Origin: Gracilimonas sp031581265
Lineage (GTDB): Bacteria; Bacteroidota; Rhodothermia; Balneolales; Balneolaceae
Direction: 5' to 3'
DNA: 64,000 nucleotides
Assembly (NCBI RefSeq): GCF_031581265.1
Contig: NZ_JAVLBQ010000010.1
Span: 1 to 64,000 of the forward strand
Of the stretch, positions 16,731 to 24,965 are shown one piece after another. Positions within the stretch are counted from its first letter, which is position 1. Every line of letters starts with the position of its first letter. Both the position numbers and the translations under genes were made by a program. The notes beneath the pieces are model-generated. The model saw only the letters and a list, made by a program, of their open reading frames with translations. It had not been told where the DNA came from and made no database searches.

Positions 16731-17687
16731 TCAAAACAACTCCTTAGCCACCTCATAAACCGAAGCTGATTTCCCCATCGAATAGTAATGCAGGCTCGGA
16801 ACTCCAAATTCCATCAATTCCTTAGATTGCTGAATGGTCCATTCAATCCCAACCTGGCGAACCTGATCCCTGTTCTTGCACTTCTCTACCTCTTTGGTAA
16901 GCTCCATTGGAAGATCCACATAAAAAAGCTGAGGCAATATGGTTAACTGTTTACTGGATGTGATGGGTTTCAATCCCGGTACAATAGGCAAAGTGATGTC
17001 GAATTCCCGACACTTCTTCACAAAATCAAAATAATGCTGGTTATCGAAGAACATTTGAGTAACAATGTAATCTGCACCCAGGTCTTGTTTCAGCTTTAAA
17101 TATTTGAGATCCGTTTGCATATTGGGAGCAGCGAAGTGCTTTTCAGGATATCCGGCCACCCCAATACAAAAATCAGACGGGGTCGCATTTTCCAACTCAT
17201 CATCCAGATAAATACCATTATTAAGGTCCACAACTTGCTCAATCAGATCAGAAGCATGTGCATGTCCATCGGGTTCGGGGACAAATTCTCGCTCCGGCTT
17301 CCTCGTATCACCTTGAATAAGCAACACGTTATCGATTCCTAAAAAATTAAGATCAATGAGGGCATTTTCGGTGTCTTCCCGTGAAAATCCTCCACAGATA
17401 ATATGCGGCAAGGCATCCACTTTATAGTGGTTTTGAATGGCCGCACAAATACCCACAGTACCGGGACGTTTACGAACCGTCTTGCGCTCCAATAGTCCGT
17501 TTTCTCGCTTTTTATATACAAATTCCTCCCTGTGGTAGGTCACATCTACAAAAGGTGGGTTGAACTCCATGAGCGGATCCATGTGGTCAAAAAGAGAGCG
17601 AATATTTTGTCCTTTAAGCGGAGGTAAAACTTCAAATGAAAACAAGGTTCCGCCGTTAGCTTTTTCAATGTGTTCGGTTACTTTCAT
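16731..17687 (-). CDS. metF: Methylenetetrahydrofolate reductase
   Basis: This is a 318-aa TIM-barrel flavoenzyme that reduces 5,10-methylene-THF to 5-methyl-THF, the methyl donor for MetH. FSFEVLPPLKG (catalytic Glu region) is near residues 17-27. HIICGGFSRED, LLIQGDTRKPE and GADYIVTQMFFDNQHYF follow in order. The length matches bacterial MetF. Its ATG overlaps the metH stop (ATGA), so it is translationally coupled as the last gene of the methionine operon under the SAM-I riboswitch. Confidence 0.93.
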   Translation of the reverse strand: MKVTEHIEKANGGTLFSFEVLPPLKGQNIRSLFDHMDPLMEFNPPFVDVTYHREEFVYKKRENGLLERKTVRKRPGTVGICAAIQNHYKVDALPHIICGGFSREDTENALIDLNFLGIDNVLLIQGDTRKPEREFVPEPDGHAHASDLIEQVVDLNNGIYLDDELENATPSDFCIGVAGYPEKHFAAPNMQTDLKYLKLKQDLGADYIVTQMFFDNQHYFDFVKKCREFDITLPIVPGLKPITSSKQLTILPQLFYVDLPMELTKEVEKCKNRDQVRQVGIEWTIQQSKELMEFGVPSLHYYSMGKSASVYEVAKELF

Positions 17688-20383
17688 GATGATTTTGGGT
17701 CGTAGTCTAAATTAGGAGAAAGCCATTTTTCCACTTCCTCTTTTGTAGATGATTTTCTTTGTGCGTAGTCGATAATCTGATCTTCACCGAGGTTTCCTAC
17801 ACGGAAATACTTCGACTCAGGATGGGAAAAATAGATTCCACTCACTGAAGAAGCAGGATACATCGCAAAGGATTCAGTCAGCTTAATATTCGCATTATTC
17901 TCCACATCCAACAGATCAAATAAAATGCGTTTTTCGGTATGATCGGGACAGGCGGGATAACCCGGAGCCGGACGAATACCTGAATATTTTTCAGCTATCA
18001 GTTCTTCATTGCTGAAATTCTCCTCATCAGAATAGCCCCAAAATTCTTTTCTGACTCGTTCGTGCATGCGTTCGGCAAAAGCTTCGGCCAATCGGTCGGC
18101 CACGGCCTTCACTAATATCACATTGTAGTCATCATTCTCGGTTTCATATTTTTCGATGATCTTTTCTATCCCAATTCCAGCTGTCACGGCAAAGAATCCG
18201 ATGTAATCGGTAATGCCGGTTTCCCTTGGTGCGATGTAATCCGACAAACTCGAATTCGGCTGACCAGAACGCTTTTTTGTTTGCTGCCTTAGAAAGTGAA
18301 ATTTAGTTTTTTCTTTGGAAAGATCTTCATCCTCAAAAAGCTGAATATCTTCTTCATCCGCCACCGCCGGATAGAATCCAATCACTGCCTTTGCTTCCAA
18401 TAAATCGTTTTCAACAATTTCATCCAGCAGCTGCTGTGCATCATCAAAAAGGGATTGTGCCTGTTCTCCCACTTCCTCATCCTCCAGAATATCCGGATAC
18501 TTTCCGGTCAGCATCCACGTGCGGAAAAAGGGTGACCAGTCGATATAATTTCGAAGTTCGGAGATCTTATAATCATCAAATACTTTATTCCCTAAAAACG
18601 AAGGCTTTGGAGGTTTATACCCCTCCCACTCAATATTCGTTTTATTGACAACCGCTTCTTCAAACGGTAGTAATTTTTTCTTACTCTGCCGACTTTCATG
18701 TTGCTTGCGAAGCTCTTCATATTCTTTCTTCACTTCCAAACGGACGCCATTCTTGCGCTGCTTGCTAATCACATCTCCCGCAATGGAAACCGCCCGCGAA
18801 GCATCGAGTACATGAATGATGGAGCCATCATATTCCGGGTCAATTTTAACCGCAGTATGAAGTCTTGAAGTCGTCGCCCCACCGATCAAAAGAGGCAGAT
18901 CCATATTTCGTTTTTTCATCTCGCGGGCCACGTGGATCATTTCATCCAGCGAAGGTGTAATCAATCCGCTAAGACCAATGGCATCGACGTTATGCTTTTC
19001 GGCTTCATCAAGGATCTTATCGGCAGGAACCATCACTCCAAGATCAACCACATCGTAATTATTACAGGCCAGCACCACGCTGACGATGTTTTTTCCGATG
19101 TCATGAACGTCCCCTTTTACGGTTGCTAAAAGTACTTTGGGTTGTTCACTTGTATCTTTATTCTGCTTCTTTTCTTCTTCCAGAAATGGAGTGAGGTACG
19201 CCACAGCCTGCTTCATCACTCGGGCACTTTTCACCACCTGCGGCAAAAACATCTTTCCGGCTCCAAAAAGATCACCCACCACATTCATCCCGTCCATCAA
19301 CGGACCTTCGATCACTTCCAGCGGACTTCCGATCTTCTGCCGAGCTTCCTCTGTGTCGTCTTCCACGAACTCGTTGATGCCTTTTACCAGCGAATGTTTC
19401 AGGCGTTCCTCCACCGGTTTTTTGCGCCATTCATCATCCTGTTTCTTTTTGATAGAAGAACCTTCGCCTTTGTATTCTTCGGCGATCTCGAGCAGTCGTT
19501 CAGTGGCATCATTCCGGCGGTCAAACAGCACGTCTTCTACTCTTTCCAAAAGGTCTTCGGGAATGTCATCATATACTTCCAACTGCGTTGGATTCACGAT
19601 GCCCATATCCATTCCATGCGAAATGGCGTGATACAAAAATGCGGAGTGAATGGCTTCTCGAACCCTATTATTTCCCCGGAAAGAAAAAGAGACATTACTC
19701 ACTCCACCGATCACATGTGCTCCCGGAAGGTTTTCACGAATCCATTTCGCCGCTAAAAAGAAATCGAGTGCATTTCGGCGATGTTCTTCCATACCCGTGG
19801 CTACCGGAAAGATGTTAGGGTCAAGAATGATATCGGATGGATGAAATCCGGCTTCTTCGGTGAGGATTTTATACGCCCGGCCACAAATTTCTTTTCGTCG
19901 CTGAAGGGTATCGGCCTGACCGTCTTCATCAAAGGCCATGCACACCACAGCGGCCCCAAATCGGCGAATCATCTTGGCTCGTCGCAGGAACTCCTCTTCC
20001 CCATCTTTCAGGCTGATGGAATTAACCACACCTTTGCCCTGCATACATTTAAGTCCGGCCAAAATCACTTCCCACTTAGAAGAATCCACCATAATCGGGA
20101 TCTTGGCGATATCGGGGTCGGAAGCGATGAGGTTGAGGAAGTGCGTCATTTCCTCAGCACTATCCAGCATGCCTTCGTCCATATTCACGTCCAGGATCTG
20201 CGCCCCACCCTGCACCTGATCGAGCGCTATTTTCAGGGCCTGATCATAATTTTTTTCTTTGATGGTGTTCAGGAATCTTTTGGAGCCGGTCACATTGGTC
20301 CGCTCTCCCACATTCACAAAGTTGGAGTCTTCGGTGATAATGAGCGGTTCAAGTCCACTAAGCGTAAGAGGTAAAGTCTTCAT
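17684..20383 (-). CDS. metH: Methionine synthase, folate/B12/activation part (split MetH)
   Basis: The protein is 899 aa and carries three of the four MetH modules. A pterin-binding barrel comes first (FVNVGERTNVTGSKRF near residues 22-37, DVNMDEGMLD). A cap plus cobalamin-binding domain follows, with TVKGDVHDIGKNIV (DxHxxG, His ligand of cobalt) around residue 425. Last is the SAM-dependent reactivation domain (SGIRPAPGYPACPDHTEK). The homocysteine-binding N-terminal module is absent here and encoded by the gene at 20560, so the enzyme is split in two. It uses methyl-THF to regenerate methionine with B12. The arrangement is known in Bacteroidota. Confidence 0.93.
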   Translation of the reverse strand: MKTLPLTLSGLEPLIITEDSNFVNVGERTNVTGSKRFLNTIKEKNYDQALKIALDQVQGGAQILDVNMDEGMLDSAEEMTHFLNLIASDPDIAKIPIMVDSSKWEVILAGLKCMQGKGVVNSISLKDGEEEFLRRAKMIRRFGAAVVCMAFDEDGQADTLQRRKEICGRAYKILTEEAGFHPSDIILDPNIFPVATGMEEHRRNALDFFLAAKWIRENLPGAHVIGGVSNVSFSFRGNNRVREAIHSAFLYHAISHGMDMGIVNPTQLEVYDDIPEDLLERVEDVLFDRRNDATERLLEIAEEYKGEGSSIKKKQDDEWRKKPVEERLKHSLVKGINEFVEDDTEEARQKIGSPLEVIEGPLMDGMNVVGDLFGAGKMFLPQVVKSARVMKQAVAYLTPFLEEEKKQNKDTSEQPKVLLATVKGDVHDIGKNIVSVVLACNNYDVVDLGVMVPADKILDEAEKHNVDAIGLSGLITPSLDEMIHVAREMKKRNMDLPLLIGGATTSRLHTAVKIDPEYDGSIIHVLDASRAVSIAGDVISKQRKNGVRLEVKKEYEELRKQHESRQSKKKLLPFEEAVVNKTNIEWEGYKPPKPSFLGNKVFDDYKISELRNYIDWSPFFRTWMLTGKYPDILEDEEVGEQAQSLFDDAQQLLDEIVENDLLEAKAVIGFYPAVADEEDIQLFEDEDLSKEKTKFHFLRQQTKKRSGQPNSSLSDYIAPRETGITDYIGFFAVTAGIGIEKIIEKYETENDDYNVILVKAVADRLAEAFAERMHERVRKEFWGYSDEENFSNEELIAEKYSGIRPAPGYPACPDHTEKRILFDLLDVENNANIKLTESFAMYPASSVSGIYFSHPESKYFRVGNLGEDQIIDYAQRKSSTKEEVEKWLSPNLDYDPKSS

Positions 20384-20559
20384 TTAATTACTACAATATT
20401 TTGAATTCCAACTCTTCGTCTGACGGCTCAATGCCCGTCTGACGATTTGCAGCCACGAGCTTTGTCCTGTAAATCCATCAGACGATTCTCGCTCTTGATT
20501 CATATTACTAATCCTATCTTCAGCCGTCAGATGGAGTTTGAGATAGTTTTCATTCACTT
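20384..20559. repeat. Repeat-bearing spacer inside the split metH
   Basis: A 176-base gap separates the two metH halves. It carries short units of the form GTCTGACGG in both orientations, at about 20428-20437, 20449-20458, 20480-20487 and 20523-20531. These could pair into hairpins. There is no T-tract, so termination is not indicated. The gap may be an inserted intergenic repeat. Confidence 0.4.
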
Positions 20560-21576
20560 TCATATCAACACTCCCTTTGCGTCTTGGCCGTCAAGTTTCC
20601 GTGGTTTGTAATTCCGAGCCAGTTCGGCCATTTTGGTGATGTGTGCAGGAGTAGTCCCACAACAACCACCAAGAATATTCACCAAGCCATCTTCCAGGTA
20701 TTCTTTGACCTGACTCCCCATTTCATCCGGACCTTCATCATATTCCCCAAATTCATTCGGCAATCCCGCATTGGGATACGCACTGATGTAGAAAGGTGAG
20801 CGATCAGACAAATTTTGCAAATACGGCTTGAGCTGCTTGGCTCCCAGCGCACAATTAAATCCCACACTCAGGATCGGTGCATGAGAAACAGAAATCAGAA
20901 AAGCTTCTACCGTCTGACCGGATAGCGTGCGACCAGAAGCATCAGTGATCGTTCCAGAAACCATAATGGGAAGTTCCTCTCCCCGCTCATCAAATAACTC
21001 CTGGATCGCAAAAAGGGCAGCTTTGGCGTTCAGCGTATCAAAAATCGTTTCTACCAGCAATACATCGACACCGCCGTCCATCAGTCCGCTAGCCTGTTCT
21101 TTGTAGGCCTCAGCAAGTTCATCAAACGTAACGGCGCGGTAGCCGGGATCGGTAACTTCCGGCGAGATGGAGGCCGTTTTATTCGTAGGACCCATAGAGC
21201 CGGCTACAAATCGGGGTTTATCCGGATTTTTTTGGGTGAATTTGTCCGTGGCTTTTTTGGCGATCTCAGCCGACTGCTTGTTCAATTCATACACAATATG
21301 CTCCAAACCATAATCGGCCTGAGCGATGCTGTTTCCGCTAAAGGTATTGGTTTCCACAATATCGGCTCCGGCCTGCAAGTATTCTTCGTGAATAGCCTGA
21401 ATAATATCCGGTCTGGTTAAGCTAAGCAGGTCATTGTTTCCTTTTAGGTCATCGGGGTGGTCTTTGAATTGTTTACCACGAAAGTCAGATTCTTCCAGTG
21501 TATAACGCTGAATCATAGTGCCCATGGCGCCATCAAGGATCAAAATGCGGTCTTGTAAAACGTCTTTGATGTTCAC
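20560..21576 (-). CDS. Homocysteine S-methyltransferase module of split methionine synthase
   Basis: The protein is 338 aa and corresponds to the N-terminal module of MetH. It binds homocysteine through zinc. The opening RILILDGAMGTMIQR, the FNCALG Cys near residue 245, and the GGCCGTTP di-Cys near residues 310-314 give the three Cys zinc ligands. It lacks folate and B12 domains, which are in the following gene, and both must act together. It is the first gene after the SAM-I riboswitch leader, 220 bases downstream of it. Confidence 0.92.
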   Translation of the reverse strand: MNIKDVLQDRILILDGAMGTMIQRYTLEESDFRGKQFKDHPDDLKGNNDLLSLTRPDIIQAIHEEYLQAGADIVETNTFSGNSIAQADYGLEHIVYELNKQSAEIAKKATDKFTQKNPDKPRFVAGSMGPTNKTASISPEVTDPGYRAVTFDELAEAYKEQASGLMDGGVDVLLVETIFDTLNAKAALFAIQELFDERGEELPIMVSGTITDASGRTLSGQTVEAFLISVSHAPILSVGFNCALGAKQLKPYLQNLSDRSPFYISAYPNAGLPNEFGEYDEGPDEMGSQVKEYLEDGLVNILGGCCGTTPAHITKMAELARNYKPRKLDGQDAKGVLI

Positions 21577-21796
21577 TTTCTATATCTGTTTAAAATGAAG
21601 TATTTAAAATAAGAAGTAGCAACCTCGCAGCGACCGTAGGTCCTGCGAGCGTTGTGGGTATTCGGCAACATTACCTTAAATCCGAACGCTGCGAGGATCT
21701 GCGAACGCTCACAGGTTCTACTAATTAGGTTGATTTAACTAACTCTTCTTATCAAAGATTGGCTTATACAGAAAGAGTCGGTGAGGGATCAGCTCG
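21577..21796 (-). other. Leader between riboswitch and metH with a REP-like hairpin
   Basis: The 220-base leader holds an inverted repeat with arms CCTCGCAGCG and CGCTGCGAGG (about 21623-21632 and 21684-21693), enclosing further short palindromes. A second 'gcgaacgctcacaggtt' unit follows. It has no T-tract. Just after the aptamer, ATCCCTC at about 21784-21790 is exactly complementary to GAGGGAT inside the aptamer, giving a possible switching helix. Confidence 0.5.
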
Positions 21797-21901
21797 CTTA
21801 TCTTTCACCGCATGATGCGATGTGGGATTTGGCACCTGCCTCCTTTTCAGAAGTGGTTGCCAAGACGTCATCGGGCCCATCCCTCGGTCTTTCTTTATAA
21901 G
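21797..21901 (-). promoter_or_regulatory. SAM-I (S-box) riboswitch
   Basis: Read on the minus strand, the aptamer starts with CTTATAAAGAAAG and closes with GAAAGATAAG, forming P1. In between are the S-box core blocks GAGGGATGGGCCCGATGA, TTGGCAACC and GGTGCCAAATCCCA. They appear in the right order, with variable hairpins between them (ACTTCT...GGAGG and CGCATCATGCG). SAM binding would reduce expression of the downstream methionine genes. The gene order riboswitch, homocysteine methyltransferase, metH, metF fits exactly. Confidence 0.93.
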
Positions 21902-21924
21902 CATTCAATAAATTATTTAGGTTA

Positions 21925-21953
21925 AATATAAAGTACTTTATGCCACTGAGCAA
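21925..21953 (-). promoter_or_regulatory. Sigma70-type promoter for the methionine operon
   Basis: On the minus strand TTGCTC (21948-21953) is followed after 17 bases by TATATT (21925-21930). Transcription would begin a few bases later, about 20 bases before the S-box aptamer, which is well placed. The call rests on sequence alone. Confidence 0.5.
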
Positions 21954-22293
21954 CTTGTTATGGTGCTTAATTATACTTTAGGAATAGAACCCCGACAAGT
22001 TTATACGGGACAGGCACGGATTTGGCGGATTGAGCGGATCATCACAGAAGAAGAAGAGTAATTCGGCCTTAGAAAAAAGAGCGTTAAGAAGATGACGGAA
22101 TGAAGCGTTAAGAAATAAACTGTTCCGCTGAATAGAAAAGAAGCGAAATCTGACAGTCAAGGAGCTTCAGTTTATTTTAGCGTAATGGAGTCAACTTTAG
22201 CTCTTTTTTCGCAGCCGAGAGTTTTTGGTTCTTTTGTCGGTACAAAAGAACATGGAAAGGTTTAACGCTTGGGGGCCTAGACTACCCTTCTGA
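21954..22293. other. Gene-free stretch with intergenic repeat fragments
   Basis: No reading frame here is convincing. The stretch holds a 'ccgacaagtttatacgggac' segment and a GGTTCTTTTGTcggtACAAAAGAAC hairpin-like unit (about 22230-22251), both resembling scattered intergenic repeats of Bacteroidota genomes. A purine-rich tract (22040-22170) follows the first. It may be decayed mobile DNA at the edge of the toxin-antitoxin cassette. Confidence 0.4.
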
Positions 22294-22350
22294 AGTTTGA
22301 GGCTGAGCCTCCATATGGCATTCCTGGGTAGAGCACCGGAACGAGGTTAA
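22294..22350. repeat. Direct repeat, copy A, next to the toxin gene
   Basis: This unit begins AGTTTGAGGCTGAGCCTCC and continues to ACGAGGTTAA. It matches copy B at 22905-22946 in the same orientation with a few changes and a 15-base extra segment. GAGGCTGAGCCTC inside it is itself a palindrome. The two copies flank the toxin-antitoxin pair. Confidence 0.7.
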
Positions 22351-22362
22351 AAAAATCAAAAA

Positions 22363-22632
22363 TTAAAACTGATTGATAAGCTCTTCATAATCATCATGCG
22401 AGCCGACCCAAAACCAAATAATTTCATTGCCTTCTAAAACACCAAGTGCACGATATTCTATTGAAATCCTGACAGAATATACTTTAGGATCATCATTTAC
22501 TTTCTTGAACCGTAGACTGGGATGAGCCGGATTTTCTTCAAAATATTGATAGGCTTTTTTGGCCTTTTCTTTAACGTTTTCAGGAAGGCGTTCGTAATAT
22601 TTCCAAAACTTATCGGTTGTTCTGGAGATCAT
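22363..22632 (-). CDS. RelE/ParE-family toxin
   Basis: This 89-aa protein has the RelE/ParE fold pattern. The N-terminal helices (DKFWKYYERLPENVKEKAKKAYQYF) are followed by the strand-rich part. That part holds RFKKV, VYSVRISIEYRALGVLEG and a C-terminal WFWVGSHDDYEELI, as in HigB/RelE-like toxins. Such toxins cleave mRNA on the ribosome or block gyrase. It overlaps the end of the antitoxin-like gene by four bases, with the antitoxin first, the usual RelBE order. The cassette lies between direct repeats. Confidence 0.8.
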   Translation of the reverse strand: MISRTTDKFWKYYERLPENVKEKAKKAYQYFEENPAHPSLRFKKVNDDPKVYSVRISIEYRALGVLEGNEIIWFWVGSHDDYEELINQF

Positions 22633-22847
22633 AATTTATCTTGGTCAAGCTTTTTGGTCTTGCCCGATTTGTATTCAGTTAGAGCCTCATTCGCTAAATT
22701 AGTAAGTACTGAACCTGATTTTTTGAATAACTCAGACCACCTCTCTTCACTTTCAAGTTCTTCCAATACGAAAGCGGCAAAGGATTCCCGCTCTTCTTTG
22801 GGAAGCTCCTCCAACTTATTGACAACTTCTTTGACTTTGTTATTCAT
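22629..22847 (-). CDS. Putative antitoxin of the RelE-family pair
   Basis: The protein is 72 aa from the ATG at 22847; the frame extends upstream to 22970 but through repeat sequence, so the shorter form is preferred. It is helical and acidic (VNKLEELPKEERESFAAFVLEELESEERW) with a basic C-terminal tail rich in Lys that could wrap the toxin. No named DNA-binding domain is obvious. Its place directly before the toxin, with a four-base overlap, is the main evidence that it is the antitoxin. Confidence 0.7.
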   Translation of the reverse strand: MNNKVKEVVNKLEELPKEERESFAAFVLEELESEERWSELFKKSGSVLTNLANEALTEYKSGKTKKLDQDKL

Positions 22848-22904
22848 TACAGTTGAGTTAATTAATGTTTTAAAATAATAAAAATGGATGATAGTGATGA
22901 GTTT

Positions 22905-22946
22905 AGTTTGAGGCTGAGGCTCCATAAGGCATTCCAGCGAGGTTAA
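22905..22946. repeat. Direct repeat, copy B, upstream of the antitoxin gene
   Basis: This unit runs from AGTTTGAGGCTGAGGCTCC to GCGAGGTTAA. It is the partner of the copy at 22294-22350. Together the two frame about 560 bases containing the complete antitoxin and toxin genes. Confidence 0.7.
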
Positions 22947-22947
22947 C

Positions 22948-23030
22948 AATATCCAATCATGAATATTCAATAGCCAATATCCATCTCCTTAACTTGGATA
23001 TTCATTATTCCTTGTTGGTTATTGGATATT
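22948..23030. repeat. Intergenic inverted repeat, TTGGATATTC type
   Basis: The left arm (from 22948, AATATCCAATCATGAATATT) is roughly complementary to the right arm (22994-23030, TTGGATATTCATTATTCC onward). A near-identical unit recurs at 24808-24845. These look like dispersed intergenic palindromes rather than a terminator. Confidence 0.5.
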
Positions 23031-23070
23031 CACTTCCTTCGGCCTTATAAAAGGGAGGCTTATCTATCAA

Positions 23071-24732
23071 TCACAACTCTGCCCTTATCCCAAAATGCAC
23101 CTTCCCATTCGCAATACTTTCCTCCGGAGAGATCGCATAGGTAAATTTCAGTCGGCCGAGGCGGGTTTGGTAGCTCAATCCAAATCCTGTCGAGTACAGA
23201 GTATTGGTTATTTGGAATTGGTTATTGGTTTCGGTGAGTAGCTTGGGTCGGTGGTAGCGGCCCACGGCTCCAAACAAAAACAAGTAAGACTGACGATCGA
23301 GTAGGAAACGGTATTCCAGGTCTCCCCAGAGTAACTGTCCGGCACGGAATTGTTCTTCGGCGTAGCCTCGAAAGGAATTAGCGCCCCCAAAGCGTACCAA
23401 GTCGTTGAGGGTCACCCGGTCGGCTTCCAGTAAAAACCCCTTCACCGACAGAGCAATCACGCTCCGTTCAAACAGCGGTATATACTGCCGGGCTTCCAGT
23501 TCCAGCACATTCTGTACGAATGACCCGGTCGAGTCTTCTTGTAAATTCTTATTGGCGATCCCGTAACTCAAAGACAGTTGGTTACCTGAAGTTGGTACAT
23601 CAAAACGATCGAGATTGGTGTATTCGAAACCAAGCCGAGCGGTACGCTTGCTGCCATCCGGCTCCACAACCATTGGCACATTTCCTCCCGATACCGAAGA
23701 CTGAAACTCGATACCTCCGGTAAGTTTAAAGCCACCAGAAACCCGATAACTTCCCCCCAAATTAAACTGCCGCGACTGATAAGTGGTATCATTCTGGTAA
23801 AACTGAAATCCTGCCGACAACCCTATAGGTACCTCCCCGATCCAATCCTGGGAAACGCTCACTTCCAATTCACTGGTTTCCGGTCGAAGGCGCTGGTAGT
23901 GCAAATTTAGTCCATTGCCCTGTATCAGTACATTCCAGAGTGACAGCTCCACATCACCCACAATCTGTCCATTTCCGGCAGCATTCGGCACGTAGCCAAG
24001 CACTCCATCAAACTGATTCAGTGATCGCTCCTGCACTTCAAATACTATCACCGGCTCGCCTTCACGAATCAAGATTTGTCCCTCTCCCACAAAATTGAAC
24101 AGCTCACTGGCATTCAAATTGGACTGTAAGAACCTCAGATAATTTGGCGTAATCAACTCTCCCGGCCGAAACCGTGAAACCTTCCGCAAATACTCTCGGT
24201 TACTCGTTTCCGTTCCCGAAAAATAGATATCTGAAGCTTTAGCCTTTTCTGCAGTTTCAGTAGTTATTACAATGTCCATCGAACAATCTTCATACTTCGG
24301 GGTGAACCGGGTAATCTCTGCCTCTGCAAATGGATATCCTTGTCTAAGCAGTTCAGATAAATGAAGCTCAATTGTACGAGTGAGCCATTGTTGCGAATAG
24401 TGTTCATCTGGAGAAACATTATAGGTTGAATCTATATCACCAGAATAAGTTATCTGGAAATTCTCAACTTCAAATGGGCAATATCGGGTAATATATGCCC
24501 TATCAGAATAGACCGAGTCAACTGTAGCACTCAGGTAGCCATCAGCCGTAAGCCACTGCAGCAAAATATTCTTAGGCGGTTCAACTTGGTTGATTAATTT
24601 TACTTTTACTGAATCCGGCAGTATAATTTCAGCATCGCTTCCATAAACACGAAAATCGGTCTCTTGTGCCCGAAGTAATCCCGTTGCCAGAGACATCAAA
24701 ACCATAAGGAAGCCACAAATTCTATTGTACAT
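23071..24732 (-). CDS. Omp85-family outer-membrane protein (BamA/TamA-like)
   Basis: The protein is 553 aa with a signal peptide (residues 1-22, ending LLRAQ). About 200 residues follow that fit POTRA-like domains (FSGTETSNREYLRKVSRFRPGELI is a POTRA-style segment). A C-terminal D15 beta-barrel of about 350 residues ends with an aromatic-rich strand. The barrel contains LVRFGGANSFRGYAEEQF, matching the VRGF/Y motif region of Omp85 proteins. It is shorter than BamA and closer to TamA-like members. It probably inserts or secretes proteins at the outer membrane. It seems to be transcribed alone. Confidence 0.82.
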   Translation of the reverse strand: MYNRICGFLMVLMSLATGLLRAQETDFRVYGSDAEIILPDSVKVKLINQVEPPKNILLQWLTADGYLSATVDSVYSDRAYITRYCPFEVENFQITYSGDIDSTYNVSPDEHYSQQWLTRTIELHLSELLRQGYPFAEAEITRFTPKYEDCSMDIVITTETAEKAKASDIYFSGTETSNREYLRKVSRFRPGELITPNYLRFLQSNLNASELFNFVGEGQILIREGEPVIVFEVQERSLNQFDGVLGYVPNAAGNGQIVGDVELSLWNVLIQGNGLNLHYQRLRPETSELEVSVSQDWIGEVPIGLSAGFQFYQNDTTYQSRQFNLGGSYRVSGGFKLTGGIEFQSSVSGGNVPMVVEPDGSKRTARLGFEYTNLDRFDVPTSGNQLSLSYGIANKNLQEDSTGSFVQNVLELEARQYIPLFERSVIALSVKGFLLEADRVTLNDLVRFGGANSFRGYAEEQFRAGQLLWGDLEYRFLLDRQSYLFLFGAVGRYHRPKLLTETNNQFQITNTLYSTGFGLSYQTRLGRLKFTYAISPEESIANGKVHFGIRAEL

Positions 24733-24965
24733 GCCTTAAATCTACACTCTTTTTTGTTCTCGTGCAGGTGGAATGAATCTCCTTACTCATTATGATTTGA
24801 GTAAATTTGGACATTCATTATTCCGTGTTGAATATTGAATATTTAAAAATATTTGCCCTCAGAAAAAATATTCACACCTATATCAATCAATTGCAATTAA
24901 CTCGTATATTTCTATTCTTTTTAACTCACTATTCATTTAATTTTTTTTGATCTTTACACTGCCTA
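24733..24965. other. Divergent gap with a repeat copy
   Basis: The gap separates the Omp85 gene from the polyamine operon and should hold both promoters. The segment 24808-24845 (TGGACATTCATTATTCC and TTGAATATTGAATATT) is a second copy of the unit at 22994-23030. The rest is AT-rich. I could not pick a promoter with confidence. Confidence 0.45.

Noticed and set aside
19142..19756. Long plus-strand frames opposite metH
   Set aside because: They are shadows of the metH codons on the other strand; the metH protein has all its domain motifs.
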